64,000 bases of DNA. Origin: Trichostrongylus colubriformis. Lineage: Eukaryota; Nematoda; Chromadorea; Rhabditida; Trichostrongylidae. The position numbers were made by a program, and so were the translations under genes. The notes under the pieces are model-generated. The model had not been told where the DNA came from and ran no database searches. It saw nothing but the letters and a program-made list of their open reading frames with translations. Below, one piece after another: positions 1 through 12,458 of this stretch. How positions within the stretch are numbered: position 1 is the first letter of the stretch; the number at the start of each line of letters is the position of its first letter. Location: NCBI GenBank assembly GCA_963978905.1, contig OZ022261.1, positions 26,905,686 to 26,969,685 of the forward strand. Reading direction: 5' to 3'.

Positions 1-109
1 TTCGCCAAGTATACAATACATAGGGAGATAAAAGTATTGGGGCAGAATAATCCCAAAATGTTCCTTTGAAAACAGGAGCAAGCTGAGACTCACTACTTTC
101 ACCTTCATC

Positions 110-545
110 AAAATACGGAGCCTCCAAAATACGGGCTTCAGGACACCTACGGTATCAAGGTCCTCTTGAAAACAGCGGAGCCAGATTCCGTGGTAGATCT
201 TTCGTGGGAAGCTTCCTAAGGCTTGGCCCTTCGCTCTTGGAAGTCACAGTGCTCCTGCTGCTTGGACAACGCTGCTATAATCCGAATTGTCATTTTTCAT
301 GCCTCATACCTGCCTCCGGAGAACCCGGAGAAGACGGCATGTTCAAGAACACCACTCAATATAAATCCCCTTAGGTACCCAGAGTGAACGGACCTCAGCA
401 AGGTTGTGAAGGGCGGCGAAATTGCGGATTTTGCCCAGTTGAGGTGACACATCTTGTTCACACAGAATAAGCTCCCGTTCTTGCTCGTTCAGAAAGCTGT
501 TACGGAGAATAGTGATAGAGTGAGGCCTGCTCTTTACTTCAGTAT
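110..545 (-). repeat. Dispersed repeat, copy 1 (opposite orientation to 61575-62075)
   Basis: This segment matches 61575-62075 on the other strand. Shared blocks include the run around GCTGTTACGGAG near 510, the TTGAGGTGA block near 440, the TTCAAGAACACCACTC block near 335 and ACACCTACGGTATCAAGG near 148. No long open frame spans it. It is probably a non-autonomous element or the tail of a larger one. Bases 1-109 show nothing recognisable. Confidence 0.6.
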
Positions 546-552
546 TAAAATA

Positions 553-1760
553 TTAGGTTGTCTCAAAAGTCTTATAGGATTTTTTCGATCATCACCTTTT
601 ATTATTTTTTTCTTCCAACAAACAACAATCAGGCAACAACGTATTCACCATTGTTATCGACAACACTCTGGTAGATCGCTGATTCCCTCCTCCCGGAACT
701 CTGGGTTCTGAGTGTCGAAGAAGTCAGCAATCGCTTTTGCAAGCATGTCATATCAGCGAATTTCCTCTTGGCCTGGAAGCATTCAAGAGGATGGGTAAGG
801 TGATAATCAGAAGGGGCAATGTCTGGAGAGTAGGGCGGGTGGAGCAGCACATCCCAGCCGGCTTCTGTAGCTTGGCCTGGGTACACTTCGCGACGTATGG
901 GTGGGCTTGGTCATGGAGGAGGGTGACGGACCTTCTCAGGCGAATAGCGACGGCGATCTGCTGGAGCTGGTGGGTGTGTACGGGAGCGGGGACTGTCTCG
1001 CCTTGTGCCAGCACCTCTTGGCAAAGCATTCCTTCCGCGTTTAAAAGCAGCAGAGTATAATCTTCTTCGGATGGAGGTCGGACATGGGCTGCGTTGGCGG
1101 TCCGGCGTCACGTAGCAGCCAAAAGGCGCGGGGTGCGTTGGTATCGTACATGTGCCAGCTTTCATCACCCGTAGCCAGATAGACGAGAAAGTCGTTGCGA
1201 TGCGGGCGAGCAGCAGCTATTGACAGATGCTCACACGGGCTCTTTCGAGAGCATCCGTCAGGGCATGAGGTCCATCGCGACAGCACCTTCCAATAACCGG
1301 GCTCGTGGTGGCGACGATTTACGGTTATGGGTGCTTGTCCATTCCTCTCCGCCAGCTCGCGCATGGCGATTTCAGGATCGGCGCGAACGGAGAGCAGCGT
1401 CTCGTCGTCGAATGCGTGTGGACGTCCCGTGCGTGGCCTGTCTTCCATGTCAATCTCGCCGTTGCTGAAGCTGATGAGCCAGCGGAGCACAGTCTCGTAG
1501 ATCACACATCCCTTGCCCAATGCAGCGTTGATGGAGTCGCAAAAACTTCCGTCGCTTTGCTGCCCCAAGACCACTCGTAGAAGATGACACCGCGTGTTGG
1601 GTGGGTATCGACTACGGGCACTGTAGCTCTCTCCACGAAATCTGGTGGGTCAATATATATTTCACTAGAAAGCTTGGAGAACGTTCTACCATATTCCTGA
1701 AGTAAACAAGAGTTATTGATTATATTGGGAAAATCCTACAAGACTTTTGGGACAACCTAA
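553..1760 (-). mobile_element. mariner-like transposon, full length, broken transposase
   Basis: Terminal inverted repeats of about 30 bp are nearly identical: TTAGGTTGTCTCAAAAGTCT at 553 and its complement ending at 1760. They are flanked by TA at 551-552 and 1761-1762, the usual mariner target duplication. The 1.2 kb length suits the family. The minus strand encodes a decayed transposase. Around 1575-1041 lie the helix-turn-helix region, the DRPRTGRP linker and TGDESW, which carries the first catalytic Asp. HDQAHPYVA follows near 900 with the second Asp, then YSPDIAPSDYHL near 820 with the third. These blocks sit in different frames, so the gene is dead. Hookworms carry a known mariner called bandit; membership of that lineage is a guess. 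Confidence 0.9.
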
Positions 1761-1762
1761 TA

Positions 1763-3737
1763 TCTCGCCAGAGTTTGCTGAAGTTCGACTACAGTAGGGA
1801 TGAAAGTGGAGGAGAAAAATTACTTTTTTGGCATCTCCTGTACATACGTCTGCAATACAACTGATAAAGTACAATACAATAAAACTTTAACAATTATATT
1901 GCAGACATATATCACAAAGCTTGGGGTGAAATTTTGGAGGAAGTCGCAAGTGTTGCAAAAATAGTGCCCTAACCTATTAGACCGTGATAAGAAAAACAAA
2001 TACATTGGGTCGACCAATAAAATCTCGCCTATTGGCGACTATTTCCTTGTGGTCTTTCAGCAGTATATTCCGCCTTTTTTTCGGAATGTGCAGATATCAT
2101 TTGGTAACGGAAGACCTGCTTTTTCTTCTATATGCTAAGCCTCAAAAGGTTCCCAGAAGGAACGCTGTTTCTACCGTTACTACAGACCGCAGAAAACCGT
2201 CATTTTCGGCTATTGACACTAGGTGCCTCTACATTTCTAGGAAATACGACGGAGCTAGCTCAGAATATCGCTACTGGTTCGGAAGGGTGTTACCAAGCCG
2301 TGGATAATAGGGGATCAGTTAGTAGCTTTGCAATACTTAAGAGTCTTGTGAGGCAAAGAACCCAAATGATGCAGCCCTTCATCAATCTTTATGACGTGTC
2401 GTAAGCGCACTCTACCAAAATTCTACAAGCGAGCTCCTTACATAGCAGTGGAGACTTACAACAAAAACTGAAACAAAAGTTCGCTCGAGACACGCTCTCA
2501 TTCATCGAACAGGTAAGGTTCGATCGTTGCCAGCGGTGACGCCACCCTCCCCCCCCCCCCTTCCCCTCCTTCTACAAAGCTATTCAGTAAGGTATACAAA
2601 ATCAGGTGCAAAAACTCTGCTTACTTCTTGCCAGTCTTGATTGTTTTTAATACGGACAAGCACCTTTAAGTCTTTGAAGCATCTCATAGAGGAGATATGG
2701 TTCCGAAAAGAGAAAGAACTCAAAATCGCTTTTCAACACAATTTGAAGTTTTATGGAAACCATATTTTCGATCGTAACAGTACTTGCACAGTGGTCGTTG
2801 AAAATTCGCTGAATCTAATAGTTTTTGTTTGGATGCAAATAGTTGTGAACAGTGTTGTGTCTCCAAAGTGAAGCTATCCAAAACGGTGGATGCTTTTTAA
2901 TCGACAGCTCAAGTCCTACTAGTCTGATAGTATATACTTCCTGAGTGTGATGGTTTATACTTCCCTCTTGAAGATTCAAGCACAAGTCGAATGTAAAGAA
3001 AAACGCATATCTGCGGTATCCTTCGTTTTTTGAAAAATTACAGCTGGTAGTAGGATACTTCACAGATTCCTCAGTATGCTGAGTTACTTCCTCAGACTTA
3101 CTCAAAGGCCAACTGTGACGTTAACACTTCAAGCGCACTGTACTTCGTAAAGTTGCGACTAACAAGTGTTGTATAAATTCAGGTGCACCGATGCATTGTA
3201 TACATTTTTCGGTTGAAAGATTACTTTAAGAATTTCATTGAATGTGTCTAAAGGTTCGAGTATTCATATCCGTATTGGTCGAGGTTTGCAGTCCAGATGT
3301 CTGACAGATCTCTGCGCCATTGTTTCGAAGCGACTTGTTTTGTGAACTTGAAACAATGTTTCTTCGTTTGGTATTTTTTCACTACTTGATGAAGGCTAAT
3401 TAAGCGGAAAATGCTTAGAACTGCTGGTAAGAAATAGTCAAAGGCACATTTTGCTTTTGAATAATTTGGGTACCTCAATGTGTGGACAGCTCAGGCCGCG
3501 GATCTTTTTAGTTCAGATTCTACCTTTGAAACGACGGGAGAATGTGCCCTTAGGGCGCAGAAAACCTATGAAAACAATCCACCGTTCAAGATTCGAACAG
3601 TCCATTCTTGTGTGCAATTAAACTGTTCGTCGTTGTCCTTTCATCTCTCGGAACTGTGGTCTATTTTTAGTCTCGTGCCGAACGCTGTGTGGGTAACCAC
3701 ATGAAAGGTAGCAAAGGGCATTTTTTTTGTGAGGGTT
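1763..3737. other. Stretch without a supported gene
   Basis: No exon with good splice signals and no transposon ends were recognised. There is a C-rich run near 2547-2568. Short open frames exist on both strands but lack supporting motifs. Confidence 0.4.
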
Positions 3738-4039
3738 TCAGACGGCTTCTTCCGATTGTTCTTCCGCTGGTGAGTCATCTAGCACATCTACCGTTATTGA
3801 TGAGCGTGATATCACAAGGGAGTCATGGAACGTGCCTCTGCGCATTCTAGGAAAGTATGATAATTGAATTTGCATGCGGTGGGGAACCTTAGAGAAGACG
3901 AAGTGTATGTTTAGAGGCTGTGTATCGAGGTGGTACAAAAATAATACATGCGGCATTGTAAAAAAAAATGCGCTGCTGCATCGCTCAATCTTTGACCTTA
4001 CCTCATTGAGAGCTTCTAAGCTACAATCAAAGCCACTGC
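3738..4039 (-). CDS. Last two exons of an unidentified minus-strand gene
   Basis: Two exons join in frame on the minus strand. A 38-nt exon at 4039-4002 follows the acceptor TTCTTACCCCAG and ends at donor GAG/GTAAGG; it reads SGFDCSLEALNE. The terminal exon at 3887-3738 follows TTCTCTAAG and encodes 49 residues, starting VPHRMQIQLSYF and ending in the acidic tail VDVLDDSPAEEQSEEAV before TGA. Phase is 0 across the junction. The exon before 4039 must end in phase 1 and was not placed with certainty; a candidate ends near 4188. No domain is recognised. The joined frame and good splice sites are the only support. Confidence 0.45.
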
Positions 4040-4189
4040 CTGGGGTAAGAAGAAAGTGAGAAATGGATAAAAAACATTGAAAGTGAGAATTCTGTGAGAA
4101 GGAGTGAGAATTAAAAACCACTTCTACGAAAACAAGCATTCTATTTCAGAAAAGTTGGCATGCGGCGAATGTTGAGGACTTACTACAAT

Positions 4190-6284
4190 CCCACAGCACT
4201 GCCAGTCGCGCTACCAGGCATACGCCGGAAGAGTAGCTTGTGTGATGGGACAGCGTTCGCTGCCTGCTGACTTGGTCCCTCGCCCGTCTGCATCTAGCCC
4301 ACAGGCTAATGATGCATGGGAGTAAAAAAAGCGGAGTGCAGAGGGGTTTCGGATTCATACTTCTTGGGTTTTTCGCCGCTTTATTTCGTTGCCCAGTTTA
4401 TCCCTTCCCGCGTCACAAACATGAGAAGTGGTTCAAATCACTGCGCGAAAAAAAGAAAAAAAAATGAAATGGAAAGAAATGAAAAGCCTGGCAGAAGTCC
4501 AATCAGCTGATAACAGCGGTATGTCGAACTCTTGCTTATGTTTCGAGAATAGCACGATAGCTCGCTTCTGCCACGAAGCCGTCGAAGTCCGTCTGCAGCG
4601 CACATAGTACTTTCATTCGAAGTCAAATCTCCTCTCCCCTTACAACCTTTCCTTGAAAGATTCCAATCCGGGACAGTTGTTGCTGATGACGTACCTCCGT
4701 CTTCATTATACTCTCGTATGATCTCTTCCGAGTGTCGTGAAACGAAGTTCGCTATGACTCATCGATAACCCTGCCAGCGCCGAGGATATAAGCTGGAGGC
4801 GGGGCATCCGGCAGGGCTCAGGGAGAGGAAGTAGTTCAGTCGAGCTTGGCGGCTCTCCTTAGTAACCGGCGTGACAGCGACCGCAATGGGTCGCCGGTAC
4901 TAGATTACGGTAACAGGCGGTAGTAGAAATAGGGCGCGAGGCAAGTCTACCTCCCCCTCGCGTCGCGGACCCAGCAGTAGCGAAGTAGTAATGGAAAGCA
5001 GGAAATGGAAACAATAGAAGTGCGCTCAAACAATGTCGTCGTGGGATAATAGTTAGCTTTTGCATGTACGTTGTTATAATCAGCTTCATTGAATGTATGT
5101 AGATTGTAGTGAAACAGACCTATGATACAATTAGAGTTCAGCAGACGAGAGAACCATCAAAAACCTTCGAGACAATGATGCAGTCTTATAAGCGAAGTTT
5201 CAAAGCCTGCTGACTTCGTAGAAGCTGAAATGCGGCCACACCTTTCGGGTGCTCACCGCTCTACCACTCTTAACCATTCGGTTCTACGTTAGTAGCAAGT
5301 GGTTAAGAGTGCAAAGAAGGTCGAATTGTTAGTCAAAAATCAGCGCAAAAGCTGCAGAAATGGTGCTGATACCACCATCGGACCTCATCACATGGAAATC
5401 CGAGTTGATCTTCGAGAGGTTGACCTACTCTAGCTACACTCAATGCCCATATTACCTGAAAATCTTCTCGGTCCTAACTACTACTGCTTTGAGAAATGTT
5501 AGTTCAAAAAGATTATTTTCGAAGCTGCTGTGCACTCTGCTTACTTTCGATTCTATATGAAAAGGAAAGGATCGTTATTAGTTATGACATATTGAACATG
5601 AAAGTAGATTTTCCTGCACATAAGCGTCGCTCCGGAGAAGAAAACGAAATAAATGGTTGCAAACCAAGAAATTGTGCCTCTGTGGTATTCACTGGCAGTC
5701 GCCAAGGACAGGTTTCTGCAGCACGTACATAGCTCCGCTGACATCTTGACGGGAGAGAAAGGCACAGAGTAAGGCACTTGTCGAGGAATCCCCGACGGAG
5801 GGGGCCTTATTAGGTCCGCTGAGAGGTGCTATTTCTAGAAGTCAATAAAGTGGTCAGGGCGGTCAACGGTAGAGGAATCTGCTGCACCTGGGTAGCGTTA
5901 TCTGTCGACAGATAGCTTGGGTGAATACACAACAAACTATGGGATGTACATGAAGTATCAGCAGATTCAGACTACCTTCATATGTTACTATGACTGCGAG
6001 TCCATGCACTGGTCCTAACGAACTACTCTATATACCGAAAAGAGTTTGTATGCACTAAAATTGGAACGAAATCGGCCAGCGTCAGTCGCTTTACCGTTGG
6101 TTCTCAGAGGGCAAAGACGTGTACTAAAACTCGACATTATCTCGTCTCGGAATGGTAACTCCCAGTAGTAGTGACAACGGTAACCACTTAGATCACGCCA
6201 TCGAAATCTGGCCTCACAAGTCTGCGTTCAAGGAAGTTACAACCATTCGAAGAGAGGCACTATAAAATTTAGGTAAAAGAATCT
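4190..6284. other. Stretch without a supported gene
   Basis: No exon or element could be supported. The minus strand of 5229-5300 contains a run resembling tRNA D-arm sequence, but no complete cloverleaf could be drawn. Confidence 0.35.
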
Positions 6285-6480
6285 AATCGGATTTTTCTGT
6301 CACCCATATACATATTCACGATATATTGGCTTACTACGGGCCACCCGCATGGTTCTACGCGGAAAAACGAGAGAATAGCTGAGCCAAAAACGAGAGACTA
6401 GCTGAGACACAGCTCTTCATAGTACCAACGTCTGACAAGGTGGGGCATCCGGGGCGGGGAAGGGGGGGGGGGGGGGACGC
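6285..6480 (+). repeat. Degenerate copy of foldback MITE family A, with poly-G run
   Basis: The sequence from about 6293 (TTTTTCTGTCACCCATATAC) through ACTACGGGCCACCCGCATGG and ACGCGGAAAAACGAGAG is a diverged match to the left arm of the family A elements at 33121 and 60101. The right arm is not clear. An uninterrupted run of 15 G lies at 6462-6476. Confidence 0.45.
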
Positions 6481-7028
6481 TAGAGGACTCAATGTGAAGG
6501 AGCGAAGGGGTGAAGGGCTGACTGTCACTTGGTCAAGGACACAAAGTGAGAAGCAAATCTACTTTGGGCATAAAATTTGATCTGCTCTCTCCCCGCTAAG
6601 AGCTGTTCGAAGGTTGCTCGACGGAATTCCAAACAAAGCTGTTTATGCACTTTTTCGATTTCGGCGTTGTTTCTCGGTTCTTTTCATCTTTCTGTTCATA
6701 TTCTGTATTTAGTGGATTGATTTCCAGAGGTGATAAAGTCAAGGAATTCTCGTAGAAGCTCCCTTATCATGGAATTCGTGTAGGAACTTCGTTGAAGGTC
6801 TCTTCGAGATTTGCAGCTACGGATATACCGCACATTTTGAAAACTGGTCAGGTTCATGCCAGCGAGTTTCTTACGAGACCGTTCACCTATTCCTCTTGAA
6901 AGAGCTCGATGAGAAGCGCCCACGATGATGTTCCCTAAGTGTGATCACATTATGAATTCCTTAACTCAGAATTTTAAGCTTGTCACTTCTGCTGAGGCTA
7001 TTTCTGTAATTGTTCATTTCAAAATTTA

Positions 7029-7206
7029 TTAGTAAGATGATGAGCTGTTCCGCAGAGCATCGGGGTTTTCTGCAATCATTTCCGAAGCGCTCATAATGCA
7101 TCGCAGAGGACTGGTCCTCTCTTCGGAAACAAGGTTGTCAGACATGGTGGCACCACCTCGCACAACTTGGCAGTATGGGTGGATCTCATAGAAAACGTTT
7201 ACGAGC
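7029..7206 (-). CDS. Probable terminal exon of an unidentified minus-strand gene
   Basis: A minus-strand exon follows the acceptor TTGTCTTAACAG. After one base it reads 58 codons, beginning LVNVFYEIHPYCQVV and ending PDALRNSSSSY, then stops with TAA. The stop overlaps AATAAA (7030-7025), a perfectly placed polyadenylation hexamer if cleavage occurs about 15 nt further. The upstream exon has to end in phase 2 and was not found; an open stretch near 7660-7500 on the same strand is a candidate but its phase does not fit directly. No family is recognised. It could be a decayed 3' exon rather than a living gene. Confidence 0.35.
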
Positions 7207-8020
7207 CTGTTAAGACAATCTAGGTTACCCCTAACCCTACCGCTACTTAGGAAAGTTTGTAAACAAACCTCCTGTATCCAAAAGCACACACTGAAAATTC
7301 CATTCGAAATGACGTCACAGCAATGGTTTGAGGTACACTAACGGTATGTCTTCACTGTCTAAGAAACTGAAAGCATCGTCTTGAAGATGAGTCTGTATTT
7401 TGGTGCCCAGAAGAAGGCCGAAAAGGCAAATGGAATAGGTATCCCGGTCAAGCATACCATAAAAGTAGCATCAATATACCAGGATAGCAGGCTCGCTGCC
7501 ATGAGATACAAACGCTGTAGAACAAGAGTACTGTGAAGCCTTCATAGATAAAATGAGCTTTTCTAGAGTATTTCTTGAGTCTGGCCGACCATTACCATGA
7601 GCAGTGATCTTTTCCCTCGAAGGCATAGGGCCTTTGAAGAATGTTGATGCAGCTCAGAACTTTCGATTTGAGTGGGATCATAGATATGCAGCCCTATTCA
7701 ACAAATAAAGAGGCATCAATTATAAGGAGCACTCGAGACAGGTCAATCAAGGTTGAGCTCGTTATCACTATACAAATTGCTTAATAATGCATTTACTCAT
7801 CAACTTCCTCCATCAATTTGCCTTTTCCGTTTCAGCCCACGGCTAATACGTAGGATATATTGTTTTCGCTAATATTCAGGGTGATAACTGCTTTGAATGT
7901 GAAATAATACGCTACTACAGATAAACACCAGACGACTCACCAAGTATTTAATATATGCTGTTCAAAGTTTGCTATGGCTCTGTACTTTCTGCGGTATCCA
8001 TCCTCAGAGGAGTCGTGCAC

Positions 8021-8320
8021 GGAAAAACGAGTCTCTATGTCACCCATATTATGTTGTATGTATTTGATTAATGAAGGTTACATGCAAAATTTCACACGAA
8101 AAATGAAAATCCTGTTAAGATGCAGGCCTCCGAGTAAGTGACCCGCCCCGTCGTCCGCCGCTGGTGAGGAAAGAGAATGGGACTGGTAACGTAACTATCC
8201 GTTCCCAATATGCGTCTCTGATAACGGCAGGCGACGGGCGGGACACTCACTTGGAGGCCCCACCCCTCTGACCGCCGCGGTTGGAGACGTACGGTGGGAA
8301 CAGAAAGTTATGCACGTAAA
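8021..8320 (+). repeat. Foldback MITE family A, right arm truncated
   Basis: The left arm (GGAAAAACGAGTCTCTATGT, CACCCATATTATGTTG, TTTCACACGAAAAATGAAAA) matches the arms of the elements at 33121-33535 and 60101-60500. The centre contains two inverted GC-rich blocks (GACCCGCCCCGTCGTCCGCC near 8142 and GGCAGGCGACGGGCGGGACA near 8225). The outer right arm is missing. Confidence 0.6.
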
Positions 8321-9503
8321 CAGCCCCAATCTTGGTATCTGACCGAAACTCTTAGCTGAATTCTCGCATTTTCGTACCCACGGTTTTACATTTTTGAGAT
8401 GATTGCGCGCTTTCGGCTCTGAAGGATGTAGATATACCGGAATTGCGTTCGAACATGGGCCATTTCAGCTTTTCCCGAGGTATATATAGCTATATAATGC
8501 TTGAGTGCTCGAGCTTTTTAAGTTCTATCTCAATGAAAAAACGATGGCAGCTTATAAATCCCTTAGCGACGAAATCGATCTGATCAAATATTGCTGTGAT
8601 ACATTGATATTGGAGAAGGGCTCGTGGCTTGATGGCAGTCCACTATACTCAATGTCAATATTTTCAAGAAGAATCCAATAGAGTCAATCACTAATAGGAA
8701 GTAGCTGACTCACCTAGGTCTAGCTGGAGTAGCCAGGCTTCTAACTACTCTTCATTTGAGTGATTTGAAACCGTTCTTTTTGTTTGCGTGAGGATATTAT
8801 TTCCTTGTCAGCATTCTTTTGCAAAGGGTCCTGTTTATGGGAATTTATCCATTTCCTATGTAATTGCTCTCAAAAAAAGTACACTATTTATAACTTTTAA
8901 TGATGTCGTCCGAATGAGTTGTCGAGAAAACCTTCCTTGAGCTTCTAAATTAGCTGTTCAGACTTACACGACTATGGCATTCAAGTAATTACTGCCGTCT
9001 ACCTTTGTCACGTAAATGTGTTATACCCAGAAAGTGCTAATGACTAGTTTCATAATGTTATCCTGACATACTTGGGCGAAACGCATATTTTTTTTGAAAC
9101 GGTCGAGGACTTTTCAACTTGGGATAGGTTTGGGGGAATCATGTTATGTACTTCACCACATATGAAATGATGGCATGGTTCAGTGCTTTTCAATGAGGGG
9201 GACAAGCTCAACTCATTTTTCATTTATCGCTTTCAACCAATTGACATCATTTGAAAGCACTGGAAGAGTTTTCCAACATACCCTTGTATTCCTGCGCAGT
9301 GCAACTTTTTTTGACGTCATACCATCGAATTTCGCCTTCCCTTTTCGCAAAACTAATTTTGAGGACTCAGCAAAACGTGCACCCATCTTCAATTTCAATT
9401 CTCAAGTTATTTTGCTGTTGCTGTTTCAACTAAGCTTTCGTTCGTACAATCAAGTTCCACTGAAATCTTCTATTTTTAACAAACTAGTATTTTCACAGTT
9501 ATA

Positions 9504-12094
9504 ATGCCTTCTACATGTGTTGTCGCCGCAGCAGTCATTGTTCTAGCTGTAAATAGCATGGCTGATGCTATCAGACTGGTGAGTTGTCTATTGCTCTTTG
9601 GACTAAAAGCTTAGGATTAGGGAGTAAGTTTGGTTTTGGTCAATGAAATTTCCTTACAAAGTCTAGGACAACAAGTATGAGTATTGCTGAAAGCTGTTGC
9701 ACTTGTCAATTCTGACTTGCCTACAATATCTCCCAGTTTTCGCCTATAATTGTCTTCAGCTACTCGCTTTCAGTAGTGCGCTACCAATGAGGCACTCAAA
9801 GTTGCACTTATTACGTCCTGTCTTCTGCTGCTTGACTTGAAGATAAAACCTGCTTGGGCTCATTAAACTATCGTGGAAGATTATGGAGATCAGTGCATGT
9901 ATCGTCTTACCTCAGCTATCGTACCGGTTTAGACAATCTTTTAATCTTTTAAGCCTGTGGGACCGCGCCCTGTTGGACTTAATCTTGGAACTAAATTGTA
10001 TGTGAATAAAGCGTTCACACACATTCATGAAAGTCTAAAAAGGAAAAGTGGTCGCCTCACAAATTGTCCCCAACCTCAGTTGCTGTTCACCTACTTTCAA
10101 AAAGTAAAAAGAAGCATTCTGTGGCGTAATGTGACTGAAACCAAAAGAAGACCTTTTGCAACAATTCCATATGCAAGTAGTCGTATGCAGATCTCAGAGA
10201 TGTATCAAAACCACAATAAAATATTAGGTAGTCTAAAAAGTCTTTTCGTATTTTTAAATACCGCTTTTTCCCTCAAAACTGCTTTCCACAAAATTTCTTC
10301 TGTACATATATATGTAGTACAAGTCCACACGCATCTATAGGTATTGTTGTCTTCCATCTCTCGGATAATCCTTTTCGGCAAAATAAAAATATCAAAAGTC
10401 ACTTCATTTTTAATTCCAATTTTTTTTCTTTGAATGGCGTTAGACAGGGAAAGGAAAAGGCGATAATCCGATGGAGCAAGATGAGGGCTATAAGGCAGCA
10501 ATTTTTATCCGAGCTCGGAAATTTTTTAAAAGAAAAAATTCAAAAAAATTTTCACCACAAGTGAAAAAATGGCTCGCCAAAAAATTCTCGAGCTTGGATA
10601 AAAATTGCTGCCCCATCCACCTTATAGCCCTCATCTTGCTCCATCGGATTATCGCCTTTTCCTTTCCCTGTCTAACGCCATCCAAAGAAAAATTTTTTTT
10701 ATAATTTTTGTATTGAAAATGAGGTTGACCGTTGATATGTTTATTTTGCCGAAAAGGGTTATCCGGGAGATGGAAGACAATAATACCTATAGATGCGTGT
10801 GGATTTGTACTACATGTGTATGTACAGAAGAGATTGCTGGAAAGCAGTTTGGAGGGAGAAAGCGGTATTTGAAAATACGAAAAAACTTTTTAGACTACCC
10901 AATATATCACTCGATGCCTTCAATTTTTGTTCTGTATTTGAGAGAACGGGAAGACGGCATACTGATGAGTTCACAAACACTAGTGAATAAAATCAGAGGG
11001 GGAATGGGTACGGAAAAGGCGCACAGCAGTAAGTAAAGGGCGCAGATCTACTCACTCGCATAAAGCCGTTCGACACCCTGATGCCAAAACTGTCAGAAAA
11101 GGGTCTTGCAGTGGGGATGGGGATTCCCCTGCCTATCAGCGTGATCAACGTGTTTTCCAAATTAGCGCTCAGCTTGTTGTAGCATAGACTAGCTGGTGCA
11201 CGATTTTGAAAGGCCGGAAATTTGCGAAAATCCGTTGATGATTTTAATTCTTACACAATGGCACATTTCAATGCTAAGGTTTTATCGTAAGGTCAGCGAG
11301 ATGAAAAAAGGTTGCAGAAAATTTGTGAACATGATATGGTTGGAACAACTTGCACCGATTTCCCAGTATAAGTACCTTTCCTTAGCCAGAAAATGACTGA
11401 AATTGAATTTATCACTAAAATGTAAGCGTAGAAATCACTCTTCCGCACACTGACTTCTGCCTACAATAATTCCATTTTAGCGGCAATACCGGCGCCCATT
11501 GTGCACAACCGAGCAGACTTGTTCGTACGAGGCATTTGGCATGGTATTTGCATTGTGTGACTGTCCGGGTGATGAAAAAAGTTGTCCACAAGATGAAGAG
11601 AATGCCGTCGAGCATCGAGGAACACTATACAGTGTAGGTATAATTTTGTATTGCGTGGTGACAACTGTTAACAACCGTTGAAAGGGCGTTTCGGCTCATC
11701 TTTTTTCATCTTCATTATAGTTGTACTCTGATTCACTGTTTCCTGTGTCCTACCAGAACTAGTTGTGAGCAAGGCGGTCCTAAAAAGTCTTTGCCATACA
11801 TCACTTCCTGATACGTAGTGAACCTTCACACCCACAAAAGCTGAACAGTGATCGCTCCCTGTTCCGTCCTTCATACTGTCCATCCACGAGCGTGTGACCG
11901 ACTCCTTCGACAGTACCTTCTGATCCTATTTTCAGTTCTGCACGTCCCGAAAAGTACCAGTATGTGAAGATGGCCAGATTTCCACAACCGTTAGCGGAAT
12001 TCAGACAGCAATTCACTGTGTTTGTGCCGATAGTTATGAAATGGTACAGCAACCAACGGGAAGTAAAGATGTGACGAATTACACATGTCGTCAG
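9504..12094 (+). CDS. Secreted cysteine-rich protein (three exons, 3' end unsettled)
   Basis: Three phase-0 exons join cleanly. Exon 1 (9504-9578) starts 5 nt after a TTTTCACAG acceptor, consistent with trans-splicing. It encodes a classic signal peptide, MPSTCVVAAAVIVLAVNS, cut probably after the Ala of ADA, and ends CTG/GTGAGT. Exon 2 (11481-11633) reads from RQYRRPLC through ALCDCPGDEKSC to GTLYS. Exon 3 (11936-12094) starts FCTSRKVPVCEDGQ, carries AIHCVCADSYEM and ends YTCRQ before GTAACG. The mature part has 11 cysteines, so it is an extracellular disulfide-rich protein. The spacing C-x5-C-x11-C-x-C is exactly repeated in the gene at 21418-25383. The last exon is uncertain: an acceptor at 12408-12418 would add LHML and a stop; another near 12290 would add VFRRSCVA. 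Intron 1 contains the snap-back mariner at 10224-10902. The family is not named here; function unknown. Confidence 0.7.
10224..10902. mobile_element. Snap-back mariner: inverted duplicate of a transposase 3' end
   Basis: The element is flanked by TA (10222-10223 and 10903-10904) and bounded by TTAGGTAGTCTAAAAAGTCT and its near complement. Both arms, about 300 bp each (10224-10517 and about 10590-10902), carry the same mariner transposase C-terminus in opposite directions: SPHLAPSDYRLFLSLSNAIQ appears on the minus strand from about 10490 and on the plus strand from about 10620. The arms meet at an AT-rich centre near 10518-10589. The N-terminal half of the transposase is absent, so it is non-autonomous. 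It lies in intron 1 of the secreted-protein gene. Confidence 0.85.
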
Positions 12095-12458
12095 GTAACG
12101 ATTACTTATAATATCATCAATTATGCATTTATGATGTCATATATTACTACGCGGATAATGAGGCAATCCCTGAATGCTGGCAACATGGTGAATTTCAATT
12201 TTATAAATGAATTATCTACAGCTACATTACTCCGAGATCAACCAAGTTGTTCAAGTGAGGAAAACAACAACACTTCATTGGATCACTACAGGTGTTTCGC
12301 CGAAGTTGCGTTGCATGAGAATGGAAAACCTGCACTAATTTCACGCTAACCTCTTATTATCAAACTTGTTGAAAGCTACCACTCGCTCTCAGAGTTTGCT
12401 ATACTCACCTTTATTAACAGCTTCATATGCTTTAGATGATTAATTGAACCGACTGAGA

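Noticed and set aside
5229..5300. Minus-strand sequence resembling tRNA D-arm and A-box (GGTAGAGCGG)
   Set aside because: No acceptor stem, anticodon arm or matching T-arm could be drawn, so no tRNA gene is called.
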